The position numbers and the translations under genes were made by a program. Shown here one piece after another: positions 55,909 through 64,000 of a stretch of 64,000 nucleotides of DNA. The notes beneath the pieces were generated by a model that worked only from the letters and a program-made list of their open reading frames with translations, made no database searches and was not told where the DNA came from. Source of the stretch: JBKECY01 sp047975025 (GTDB lineage: Bacteria > Bacillota > Clostridia > Lachnospirales > Lachnospiraceae); the NCBI GenBank assembly GCA_047975025.1, contig JBKECY010000018.1, positions 19,155-83,154 of the forward strand, written 5' to 3'. Each line of letters starts with the position of its first letter. Positions within the stretch are counted from its first letter, which is position 1.

Positions 55909-58900
55909 GTGGCAAGCAAAAAGATACAAGGAATCACAATTGAATTAGACGGTGAAACCAGTGGACTGCAATCTGCGCTTGGAAAAGTAAATTCCACCTC
56001 TAAAAAGCTGGAAGGGGAATTGAAAAGCGTAAACGGACTTTTAAAATTCGACCCGTCCAACACTGTTGCAGTGACTCAAAAGCAGGAGTTACTCGAAAAG
56101 CAGATTAAAAATACCTCTGACAAGCTGGATGCACTGCGTCAAGCACAGGCACGAGTCGATGAAATGTTCGCAAATGGCGACATAGGCGAGTCGGAGTATA
56201 GGGATTTTCAGCGTCAGGTTGAATATACGGAAGCTGCACTTAAAGGGTATAAGACGCAACTATCCAATGTCGTTACTGAACAGGAAAATCTCAAGACTGC
56301 TACGAAGCAACTCGATACACTTTTCGAAGCGACTGAATCAAGTGTAGAAGATTACCAGGATGTGCTTGGAACTAAGCTTACAAACGCAATAAAGAACGGT
56401 ACAGCATCGAGCGACGACCTTACAGTAGCAATCAACAAAGTCGGAAAAGCAGCCCTAGGGAACGAAACTGACATCGGAAAGATGAATGACGCCTTAAACA
56501 AAATTGACGATGGCTCCTCAATCAACGAAGTCAAGCAGGAATTGTCGCAATTAGGAACGGAAGCCGGAACCACTGAACAAGATCTGTCTGACATGAGTGA
56601 CGGTATCAAACAAGGGAATTTGATGGAAGCAGGGGAAATTATCGCCGATGTGGGTGATAAGATTCTTGACATGGGAGATGCGGCAGCCGAGGCGTCAAGA
56701 CAATACGATGCCAACGAAGCAAAGCTAAAAGCCTTATTTGGACTCACCGAATCCGAGGCGGAGAACCTGAGTGCTGTTGCCAAAGAAGTGTTCGCGAATG
56801 GCATGGTTGATAGTATCGATAGTGCCACAGAGGCGGTATCAACCGTTAAGTCATCATTCGGTGATTTAAACGATACTGACCTAGTAAAGCTAACAAATCA
56901 GTTAGTGAACATATCAGAAGTTACAGGCACTGATGTGTCAGAAAATACCAGAGCAGCAAGGCAGTTAATGACTAATTTCGGGATCAGTGGCGAGCAGGCT
57001 ATGGATTTGATCGCTTCTGGATACCAGAACAACTTGAACTCAAGTGATGATTTCGTTGACACGATAAATGAATATTCCGGCTTGTTCGAAAACGCAGGAT
57101 TTAGCAGCAGTGAAATGTTTGCGATATTGAACAGTGGTCTAAAAAACGGTGCTAAAAATTCAGATATTATAGCAGACGCAATAGGGCAGTTCCAAATAAA
57201 ATTAGGCGATGGTTCATTTGAAGCGGCTATGGGTTCGTTTTCTACGGAAACCCAGGATATGTTTAGACAGTGGCAGGACGGGAAAGCGACAGTATCTGAT
57301 GTTATGGCGTCCGTAGGCAATGACCTAAAAGGAATGTCAACATCAGACCAACAAAAAGCATTATCTAATCTATCAAGCCAGTTTGAGGACATGGGTATCG
57401 ATGTATCATTATCTCTTTTTGATATTGGAACAGAGTTTGACAATGTATCAGGCAAGGCCGAGACAATGGCCAGTGATGCTGAAAGTTCTTCCAGCAAATG
57501 GCAAGGGAGCATGGCTGAGTTACAGACCGCAATGCAACCGGTGGGAGAAAAAATCCAGTCGGCAATGCAGCCGGTGATAGATATTATAACGCAGATCGCC
57601 GATAAATTCGCTAACCTACCGAACTCCGTTACATCAGTGATTCTGGTAGTTGGTGGATTGCTTGCGGCTTTTGCAGTTATATTACCCGTGGTTGCGGCAA
57701 TAGGGGCGGCCATTACCGCCATAGGACTTCCGGTGATTGGAATCATTGCGGCTGTGGTCGCAGTTGTAGCGGCAATAACTTTGCTGTGGACTAAATCAGA
57801 GGGATTCAGGAATTTCTTCATTAATTTATGGGAAAAAGCAAAAGAGTTAGTTGCGGGATTTGTTGAAAAATTCAATTTTGGTGACAAAATAGAGAAAATA
57901 AAAGCAAGTTTCGAGAAGTTACTGCCTAAACTCAGCAAGCTCGGGGACTTATTCAAGGTAATCGGGGTAATAATAGGAGCGATCCTTGTTCCGGTGTTCG
58001 CGGGACTGTCAGGACTGTTCGGTGTGATCATTGGAGCCATCGAGCCTTTGATTGATATTATCGGCGCGGTCGTCGATGTACTGTCCGGACTGGGCAGTAT
58101 GCTTGTGGGCGTCTTTACAGGCGACATGGAAAAGGCAGGAGAGGGCGCAAAGACATTTATTAGCGGTATCGGTGGGATATTCCAAGGATTGTACGATCTT
58201 GTAATCGGCATACTTGGTGGTTTTCTTGAAGGAATCGCTTCGTTTTTCGGAAGCTTGTTTGACGCAATCGGAGTAACGGCAGTATTCGAGCAAATCAAAA
58301 CGACCATTTCCACCACGTGGACAAATATTACCGCAGAAATACAGAATGTCTGGAATTCAATCGTTACTTTCTTTACCGAGATCGGTACAACAATAGCAAA
58401 CGTTTTTAGCACTGCATGGAACGGGATAGTAGGATTCTTCACTGGAATATGGACGACAATTTCGACAGGGGTAAGCGCGGCATGGAACGCAATTACTGAA
58501 TTCCTAAGACCGGTGATGGACACAATTTATAACATTATATCGGTTCCTATCAGTGTCCTGGCGACCATAATTGAAACCATGTGGCTACTCATAAAAGCAG
58601 CAACCACTATTGTATGGACGGCAATTTCGAATGTCCTATCAACTGTGTGGGGCACTATATCCGGGGCGGCAAGTACAGTGTTTAACGCTATAAAATCAGT
58701 AATCACAACGATATGGAATAACATAAGCAGTATCACAAGCACTGTTTGGAATGCAATAACCGGAGTCATAAAGGGGTACTGGAACGGAGTGGCGACGGTT
58801 GCGAAAACTGTATTCGGGGCTATCAGCAGCACGATATCTAGCATCTGGACAACGCTATCAAGCACACTCGGAGGCATTATTGATGGAATAAAAGATAAAT

Positions 58901-59442
58901 TCTCTAAAGGGTTTAATGCCATTAAGGATGTCCTAACACCAATCATAGATACGATAAAAGGTGTAATTGATGGATTGGGTAGTGCAATTACTGCCATGAA
59001 AGATACTGTTTCGGGTGCAGTGAGTAAAATAGTGGAAACAATAGGAAACATTAAGCTGCCTCATTTTAGCTTGAAAAAATCGTCTGTATCCATCCTTGGG
59101 AAAGAGATAGAAATACCGTCTGGTTTCAATATCGACTGGTATGCAGACGGTGGAATCATGACGCGCCCGACAGTGTTCGGAGCAAACGGCAATTCCCTGC
59201 AGGTCGGCGGAGAAGCTGGGCGGGAAGCAATACTGCCCTTGACGGAAGAAACGCTTGCCGGAATCGGGAAAGGCATAGCAGCCACCATGAACGGAAACGG
59301 GAACGCGGAAATTATCGCCCTGCTCAAGCAACTAGTTGCCAAGAATACAGATATGTACATGGACGGGGACAAGGTCGGAAGCATAACAGATACGGTACAA
59401 GGGAAAAGAGCAAAGTGGAGCGAAAGAGGGGTGCTTATTTAA
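55909..59442 (+). CDS. Tape measure protein
   Basis: 1177 residues, GTG 55909 seven bases after AGGAGG. Residues 1-200 are coiled coil (LQSALGKVNSTSKKLEGELK), then a TP901-type middle region with VSENTRAARQLMTNFGIS. Hydrophobic segments span about 575-630 (ILVVGGLLAAFAVILPVVAA, IIAAVVAVVAAITLLW), followed by long Trp/Thr repeats (VWNAITGVIKGYWNG-like units, roughly every 11-22 residues, 800-1000). The C-terminal region ends NADM-type (GREAILPL). It sets tail length; an 1180-residue tape predicts a tail of roughly 175 nm by the usual 1.5 A per residue rule. Confidence 0.95.
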   Translation: MASKKIQGITIELDGETSGLQSALGKVNSTSKKLEGELKSVNGLLKFDPSNTVAVTQKQELLEKQIKNTSDKLDALRQAQARVDEMFANGDIGESEYRDFQRQVEYTEAALKGYKTQLSNVVTEQENLKTATKQLDTLFEATESSVEDYQDVLGTKLTNAIKNGTASSDDLTVAINKVGKAALGNETDIGKMNDALNKIDDGSSINEVKQELSQLGTEAGTTEQDLSDMSDGIKQGNLMEAGEIIADVGDKILDMGDAAAEASRQYDANEAKLKALFGLTESEAENLSAVAKEVFANGMVDSIDSATEAVSTVKSSFGDLNDTDLVKLTNQLVNISEVTGTDVSENTRAARQLMTNFGISGEQAMDLIASGYQNNLNSSDDFVDTINEYSGLFENAGFSSSEMFAILNSGLKNGAKNSDIIADAIGQFQIKLGDGSFEAAMGSFSTETQDMFRQWQDGKATVSDVMASVGNDLKGMSTSDQQKALSNLSSQFEDMGIDVSLSLFDIGTEFDNVSGKAETMASDAESSSSKWQGSMAELQTAMQPVGEKIQSAMQPVIDIITQIADKFANLPNSVTSVILVVGGLLAAFAVILPVVAAIGAAITAIGLPVIGIIAAVVAVVAAITLLWTKSEGFRNFFINLWEKAKELVAGFVEKFNFGDKIEKIKASFEKLLPKLSKLGDLFKVIGVIIGAILVPVFAGLSGLFGVIIGAIEPLIDIIGAVVDVLSGLGSMLVGVFTGDMEKAGEGAKTFISGIGGIFQGLYDLVIGILGGFLEGIASFFGSLFDAIGVTAVFEQIKTTISTTWTNITAEIQNVWNSIVTFFTEIGTTIANVFSTAWNGIVGFFTGIWTTISTGVSAAWNAITEFLRPVMDTIYNIISVPISVLATIIETMWLLIKAATTIVWTAISNVLSTVWGTISGAASTVFNAIKSVITTIWNNISSITSTVWNAITGVIKGYWNGVATVAKTVFGAISSTISSIWTTLSSTLGGIIDGIKDKFSKGFNAIKDVLTPIIDTIKGVIDGLGSAITAMKDTVSGAVSKIVETIGNIKLPHFSLKKSSVSILGKEIEIPSGFNIDWYADGGIMTRPTVFGANGNSLQVGGEAGREAILPLTEETLAGIGKGIAATMNGNGNAEIIALLKQLVAKNTDMYMDGDKVGSITDTVQGKRAKWSERGVLI

Positions 59443-60153
59443 ATGAAAGGGATCACATTTAATGGGCTGCATAGCTTTAAAGACCTGGGGGTAACTATAA
59501 GTAGCAAGGAAATAGGGAGCCCAGCAAAAGCAAAGACAATAGTTAAAATCCCGTTTTCCAACACCGAATACGATATGTCAGAACTGTACGGTTCGCAGCA
59601 GTACGAAAACCGTACTTTGACATATGTTTTTAATATCTGGAGTATAGCCCGTCAAGATAAAATGTCAGCCGAGGCACTCAAGACGCGAATCATAAATTCA
59701 TACACCTCAGTAAATGTCCTCACTCCTTTATACGATGATGATATGCCGGGCTATTATTTTATGGCGGAGATCAGGGAAGAGTCAACATACACAGAGGGCG
59801 CGAACTATGGTGAATTGACGCTTGTGTTTACGGCTTATCCATTCAGGATACACACATCAGCAGAGGGAAAAATTGAGTGGGATTCTTTTAATTTTATCAC
59901 CGACACACTACAAGAAACAGAATTCGATATAGATGGAGAAAAAAGCATAATTCTGAGAAACGCAGGAGCTGTATCAGCGTTTCCTACTTTGATAACTGAC
60001 GCACCAATGGAAATAACGCTGAACGGCACAACGTATAGCGTTGAGGTCGGTACCTCTGAATCTCTTTCCTTTGTACTCAAGCAAGGGGAAAACGAAATAC
60101 TGATCGTGGGTACCGGCCATATTGAATTCTTATGGCATAAAGAGGTGATTTAA
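59443..60153 (+). CDS. Distal tail protein (Dit)
   Basis: 236 residues, starts with no gap after the tape measure stop. GITFNGLHSFKDLGVTISSK and KIPFSNTEYDMSELYGSQQY, ENRTLTYVF, GEIREEST-like strands and VVGTGHIEFLWHKEVI-type end match Dit proteins of Siphoviridae, which form the hub at the tail tip. Confidence 0.9.
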   Translation: MKGITFNGLHSFKDLGVTISSKEIGSPAKAKTIVKIPFSNTEYDMSELYGSQQYENRTLTYVFNIWSIARQDKMSAEALKTRIINSYTSVNVLTPLYDDDMPGYYFMAEIREESTYTEGANYGELTLVFTAYPFRIHTSAEGKIEWDSFNFITDTLQETEFDIDGEKSIILRNAGAVSAFPTLITDAPMEITLNGTTYSVEVGTSESLSFVLKQGENEILIVGTGHIEFLWHKEVI

Positions 60154-61691
60154 TGTATAGAGTCACAATAACAAACAATGGAACGGATACCGAAATACAC
60201 AGTCCTCATGCAAACAGTATAAAGGTCGAGAGCACTAGTCTAAAGATTGGTATAAACTCAATCAATAGCTTTGTATTCAAGATTTATCCGGACAATCCCG
60301 GCTACGGACTTATCCAGCCGCTCAAGACGCTAATTAAAGTGACGGATACTATTTCACATGAGGATGTTTTTGACGGTCGCGTGCTGTCACCGACGGAAAG
60401 CATGGGGAGTGACGGCGCGCTGTCAAAGTCGTATGTATGTGAAAGTGAGTTAGGATACCTGCACGATAGCGTGCAAAGCTATAGGAAGGTGCAGAATACG
60501 ACACCAGAGGCGTTTTTAACGTATCTAATAGGGATCCACAACGCCCAAGTGGAATCTTACAAACAGTTCGCAATTGGTACGGTCGGAGTTACAAACAGTA
60601 CGGATAACGTGTACTACTACGTAGACCCGAGCGCAGATACCTATGACACAATAATGGATAAATTAATCGATAATTTAGGTGGGGAGCTGCAAATACGAAA
60701 GGCAAACGGAACCAGGTACCTTGATTGGATTTCCTCCATCGGTGAAACAAAGGAAACCGAAATCAGGCTTGCAAGAAACCTTATCGAGATGCAAAGAGAA
60801 ACCGACCCAACGGAAGTTATCACGCGTCTGTTTCCTCGCGGGGCAGCGACCGAGACCACGTCAGATACAGATGCCGCGAAACCGCGCCTTACGATCAAGA
60901 GTGTGAATAACGGTAAGGAGTATATTGATAATGCTGCGCTTATCGAAACATTCGGGATACAGGGCGGAGTCGTTACGTGGGATAACGTCACAGTGGCAAG
61001 CAATCTCCTAACAAAAGCACAAACTTGGTTAGCGAAACAAGGGGTTGCGACAGATGTTTTTGACGTGAGCGCGGTAGACTTATCACTTTTAGGACTTGAT
61101 GCGGACGCGTTTAAGGTCGGGAATGCTTATCGTATAGTAAATCCAATTCTTGGAGTCAGTGCGATACGGAGAATAACCGAGATAAACATAAATATCAACA
61201 ATCCTTCCGAAAGCTCGCTCACGTTCGGTACTAAGAACTTGACTCTTTCACAGTACCAAAGCAGTGCCAGGAAAGCACAAAAAGCTATATCCAATCTGCA
61301 AAGTTCCGTTTCGGGGCAAACGGGCACAAATGAGCAATTGGAACAGTCAATCGCGGAAGTCGCAGGAGCCGCCGGGAGTACCGCTAATGATATCGTCGCA
61401 ATAAAAAACAAAACCGATGCGTTAAAAACAGGGGCGTTCACGCAGATACAAAAAGGATCCGTTGATGTTGCAACATCTGGCGCGGGAACTTATAACGCAA
61501 CGATTACGTTTCCAACGGCTTTTACCGCCGCTCCCCATATTACACCGGTTATCCGCGGAGCACTCCCGCAATACTTTAACTCTGTGCTGATAAATACTAA
61601 AACAACCACGCAGGCAACCGTCTATTTTTACAAATCTAGTTCTGGTTCGTCCACCGTGACAATCGACTGGGTTGCGACTCTGCCGGAATAA
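60153..61691 (+). CDS. Tail endopeptidase/Tal-like protein with lectin-like C-terminus
   Basis: 512 residues, ATG overlapping the Dit stop by one base. The first 370 residues are the prophage endopeptidase tail (gp18/Tal N-terminal) baseplate-hub domain: HANSIKVESTSLKIGINSIN, YGLIQPLKTLIKVTDTISHE, DVFDGRVLSPTESM. A helical linker (QKAISNLQSSVSGQTGTNEQ) is followed by a C-terminal beta-domain (SVDVATSGAGTYNATITFPT, AFTAAPHITPVI, VTIDWVATLPE) like H-type lectin or gp53-type modules that bind surface sugars. Probable hub plus receptor-contact function. Confidence 0.85.
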   Translation: MYRVTITNNGTDTEIHSPHANSIKVESTSLKIGINSINSFVFKIYPDNPGYGLIQPLKTLIKVTDTISHEDVFDGRVLSPTESMGSDGALSKSYVCESELGYLHDSVQSYRKVQNTTPEAFLTYLIGIHNAQVESYKQFAIGTVGVTNSTDNVYYYVDPSADTYDTIMDKLIDNLGGELQIRKANGTRYLDWISSIGETKETEIRLARNLIEMQRETDPTEVITRLFPRGAATETTSDTDAAKPRLTIKSVNNGKEYIDNAALIETFGIQGGVVTWDNVTVASNLLTKAQTWLAKQGVATDVFDVSAVDLSLLGLDADAFKVGNAYRIVNPILGVSAIRRITEINININNPSESSLTFGTKNLTLSQYQSSARKAQKAISNLQSSVSGQTGTNEQLEQSIAEVAGAAGSTANDIVAIKNKTDALKTGAFTQIQKGSVDVATSGAGTYNATITFPTAFTAAPHITPVIRGALPQYFNSVLINTKTTTQATVYFYKSSSGSSTVTIDWVATLPE

Positions 61692-61705
61692 CAGAAAGGA
61701 CAAAG

Positions 61706-62764
61706 ATGGCGAATATAGCGAATTATATTGAAAAAGTTAGAAATGCAATACTTGGAATCGAGGTAAGGGGATCTATCGCGGATGCCCTGGAGGCGGTGAA
61801 TGAGGAAAGGGTTGACTTGGACGAGGCTACGAATGCAGCTACAAGCGCAGCAGCTGCAGCGAGCAACAATGCCACGGCGGCGCAAGCAGCGACCACGGCA
61901 GCAACCGACGCAGCAATAAGGGCGGAAGCGGCCGCAGAAAGTGCGGAATCCTTAGACACGGCGGCGAGATTGGCGACTCCTAGAGGTATGGACGGCGTAA
62001 ATTTTGACGGAAGTGGTTCAATCACTCACACGTTCGATGTCAGCACCGCGGCAGCAACAGTTGAAAAGGTCGTGGCCGGAACATCCGCAACCGGAACGAT
62101 AGCATACGGTGCGAGATTGCTTTTACGGTTTATCAACGGGCACACAGCAGCCACTATGAATATAAAAGCTTTCGGCGGAACCGCACTCCCGGTATACGTG
62201 AATGGCGCAACGCCTACACCGTCACTTTCTGCTGGATACATACTCGATGTTGCTTGTACGGGTGCCGCATATATGGTAGTCGGAGTATACCCGAATCTAT
62301 CGGCGGCAGTTGTGGCCTTTACGGCATCAAGCACGCTAAGCAACATACTCACGACTGACAGCTTGGAAGCGCGTTTCGCAAAGATATCCAAGTGGTATAC
62401 CGACTTGACGGCAGCGAATTCCTTTACAAACAAGCAAAACTACGGTGTTAGCACGGCACAGAGAGCACCGGCAATTTGCCTTGGGAAAGAACAGGTCACC
62501 GGCTCCAATTATGCTTATTTGTACGTAGGAATACTTGATTTAAAAGAGTCGCTTGATACCGTACCGACTGCTGATAAAGTGACAATAACATCGATTTCAA
62601 TTGTCGGAACAAGCAGTGACGATATAGCAACCGCATCACTGGACACCACTAGAACAAACAGGCATCAGCTCGCCTTTAATGCCGCCCTGACGCTGGGGGA
62701 TGGTGGCGCGAGAAATCTATATAGTTCCACGTGGATGCTTGTGACATTTACGGTTAATAAGTAG
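61706..62764 (+). CDS. Tail fibre-like protein
   Basis: 352 residues, CAGAAAGGACAAAG before the ATG. An N-terminal baseplate-attachment part (YIEKVRNAILGIEVRGSIAD), an Ala-rich coiled coil at about 33-85 (AATSAAAAASNNATAAQAAT), and a fibre knob part (TPRGMDGVNFDGSGSITHTF). Ala-rich coil and knob are typical trimeric side or central fibres. Host binding is likely; receptor unknown. Confidence 0.85.
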   Translation: MANIANYIEKVRNAILGIEVRGSIADALEAVNEERVDLDEATNAATSAAAAASNNATAAQAATTAATDAAIRAEAAAESAESLDTAARLATPRGMDGVNFDGSGSITHTFDVSTAAATVEKVVAGTSATGTIAYGARLLLRFINGHTAATMNIKAFGGTALPVYVNGATPTPSLSAGYILDVACTGAAYMVVGVYPNLSAAVVAFTASSTLSNILTTDSLEARFAKISKWYTDLTAANSFTNKQNYGVSTAQRAPAICLGKEQVTGSNYAYLYVGILDLKESLDTVPTADKVTITSISIVGTSSDDIATASLDTTRTNRHQLAFNAALTLGDGGARNLYSSTWMLVTFTVNK

Positions 62765-62772
62765 GAGGCAGC

Positions 62773-63765
62773 ATGAAACCTATCGAAATCAACATTGACA
62801 TATCTGCAGATAAAAAAGGTAAAACCGAGCTCCCTAAAATCGCATATACCGGAGATAAAAACTCGATAGAGTTTGAGATAAAAGCGAAGTTGCAAGAAGC
62901 GGATTTCGCAGGAACCGGAATAGCCACGATCGTGTATCCAAGCGGAAAAGTGGCGGAAGAATTGACATTTGAAAATGGCAAGAGTTCCTTTGTTTTGGAC
63001 ACGTCATATATAAAGGATTACGGAACTTCCGACATCAGTTTCAATCTGATAGATGGTGAAACCGAGTATGATTGCGGAACGTGGGCGTTTTGGACGGCTG
63101 TATCAGCAAAAGATAAGTTCGTTCAAGAAGCCGAGCCGTACTACTACAAGAAACTTGATGATATAGTAACCGAAGCCCGGAAGAAATTAGACGATATACC
63201 CCCGTCCGAAGAATTACAAGGCAAGTCGGCATACGAAATCTGGATTGCAGAGGGTAACACCGGTACAATCACGGACTTTCTGGCAAGCCTATCGCCTGAC
63301 ATCGAATACCGCACGCTCAACCATATGCTCCAGATGCGCACAGAGGGGACAGATTGGATAGATATCTTTATGATGGACACCGGCAACATGGGTAACGGCG
63401 CAGGATATAAGACCGGTGCAGAGGTGACGCAGGAAATCAACACCGCCATGAGTAGCGCGCTCAAGCGTCAGATAGTGTCCTCCATGAGCGATATGACGGA
63501 CGGCAACACAATCTATATGCTCCTGAAAGAAACGGCGCAGGAGTACAACGTATACACAGAGTATCTTGTCATTGACGGAGTACCCGAGAAAATCGGCGAT
63601 ACTCGCATGGACTTGACGGACTACTACAATAAGTCGCAGATTGACACTGCTTTGTCTGGCAAAATGAATACATCCAGCACGATAACCGCAATTGAAGCGG
63701 TTGACTCTATCCCGACTGTCCAAGACGGCACGACACTGTATATCATATCGGGGGTGACAACATGA
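62773..63765 (+). CDS. Baseplate upper protein (BppU N-terminal domain)
   Basis: 330 residues, TAGGAGGCAGC before the ATG. Residues 1-110 match the BppU/DUF2479 N-terminal domain: IEINIDISADKKGKTELPKI, FVLDTSYIKDYGTSDISFNL, YDCGTWAFWT. Then a coil (YYYKKLDDIVTEARKKLDDI) and a segment ending LSGKMNTSSTITAIEAV with fibre-like repeats follow. It likely links receptor-binding proteins to the baseplate. Confidence 0.85.
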   Translation: MKPIEINIDISADKKGKTELPKIAYTGDKNSIEFEIKAKLQEADFAGTGIATIVYPSGKVAEELTFENGKSSFVLDTSYIKDYGTSDISFNLIDGETEYDCGTWAFWTAVSAKDKFVQEAEPYYYKKLDDIVTEARKKLDDIPPSEELQGKSAYEIWIAEGNTGTITDFLASLSPDIEYRTLNHMLQMRTEGTDWIDIFMMDTGNMGNGAGYKTGAEVTQEINTAMSSALKRQIVSSMSDMTDGNTIYMLLKETAQEYNVYTEYLVIDGVPEKIGDTRMDLTDYYNKSQIDTALSGKMNTSSTITAIEAVDSIPTVQDGTTLYIISGVTT

Positions 63766-64000
63766 TGTATTTAAACGGTGAAGCAATCTACCGACCGGAG
63801 CAAATTCCGGGAGTGGATGAAATATATTTCCGAGGGCGAAAAGTATTCCCACATGCCTACATCCGGTATTCGGCGAATTCAGACGGCACAGGCATGACGG
63901 AGCAAAAGCAGTCGAATTCGGCTTATATCGGGTATTGTGATATGCCGAGGAGTGTGTGGGAAAATCCGAATCTTTTGAGTAAGTTACCAGATTTTAGCGT
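63762..64000 (+). CDS. Baseplate/receptor-binding protein, 3' truncated by window end
   Basis: Starts at ATG 63762 overlapping the previous stop (ATGA); a second ATG follows at 63765. The visible 79 residues begin MMYLNGEAIYRPEQIPGVDE and include IRYSANSDGTGMTEQKQSNS and YIGYCDMPRSVWE, with the GTGMT-type bend common in baseplate proteins of Clostridia phages. The rest is beyond the window. Confidence 0.7.
   Translation, partial: MMYLNGEAIYRPEQIPGVDEIYFRGRKVFPHAYIRYSANSDGTGMTEQKQSNSAYIGYCDMPRSVWENPNLLSKLPDFS

Larger units (their letters stand above)
30900..64000 (+). mobile_element. Integrated siphophage-like prophage (left about 33 kb; right end outside window)
   Basis: Integrase, S24 repressor and Cro-like switch, replication genes, HNH, terminase, HK97-type head genes and a non-contractile tail module occur in the standard order of temperate phages of Firmicutes. 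No sheath gene is seen between the connectors and major tail protein, which points to a siphovirus. All essential head and tail genes seen look intact, so the element may be inducible. Lysis genes and attR are beyond the window. The left limit is approximate. Confidence 0.96.

Noticed and set aside
56898..58523. A 541-codon open frame on the minus strand opposite the tape measure gene
   Set aside because: It has no ribosome binding site and its composition follows the tape measure codons; the sense protein has clear domains.

Overview
The window looks like a chromosome of an anaerobic, low-to-mid GC Gram-positive bacterium of the Clostridia, most likely a gut Lachnospiraceae. The support is the gene content (4-hydroxybutyrate dehydrogenase, clostridial inositol genes, flavodiiron protein, strong AGGAGG ribosome binding sites) and the style of the prophage. 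About 31 kb of host DNA is followed by at least 33 kb of an integrated, tailed, HK97-type siphophage-like prophage whose right end lies beyond the window.

Host part. Positions 1-10736 read as one rightward catabolic cluster: a crotonase (cut by the window edge), 4-hydroxybutyrate dehydrogenase, iolD, iolB, an archaeal-style phosphoglycerate-kinase-like protein, a LarA-type racemase, a split transketolase, an RpiB/LacAB-type isomerase and an IolE/IolI-like TIM-barrel protein. The canonical inositol kinase, aldolase and malonate-semialdehyde dehydrogenase (IolC, IolJ, IolA) are not in the window. Transketolase and isomerase occupy the place where they might stand, which suggests a variant inositol route. 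Then follow a small membrane protein, a leftward flavodiiron protein, a MacB-like ABC exporter cassette with two adaptor proteins (one with a proline/threonine spacer and an Asp/Gly-rich stretch), degV, argS, a small DUF7662-like protein, a Ser/Thr kinase without a standard start codon, an exported Thr/Pro-rich protein, a HAD phosphatase fused to a CPBP membrane protease, and gltB-gltD with a terminator.

Prophage part. A leftward integrase lies next to gltD. The 650 bp behind it hold no large gene but carry nested inverted repeats, three forward promoters, a 24-residue TxpA/BsrG-like toxin candidate and an apparent 150-190 nt RNA with tandem terminators. The immunity region (SHOCT protein and S24 repressor leftward, Cro-like protein rightward) has six related 16-bp operators of the form GTTTAA-N4-TTAAAC overlapping two near-consensus promoters. 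The early region runs through a Bro-N antirepressor, many small proteins, a P-loop (Sak4-like) ATPase, an SSB-like protein, an ERCC4 nuclease and a PrimPol-VapE replication protein. It is followed by an AT-rich iteron array, the likely replication origin. A middle region contains a truncated cytosine methyltransferase joined to a YopX domain, an ArpU/DUF1492-like late regulator and a separately promoted 37-residue membrane peptide.

The late region is in the usual order: HNH, terminase small and large, portal, protease, capsid, connectors, major tail protein, tail chaperone with an apparent +1 (or -2) frameshift product, tape measure, distal tail, tail endopeptidase-like protein, fibre and BppU-like baseplate proteins. 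Lysis genes are not reached before the window ends.
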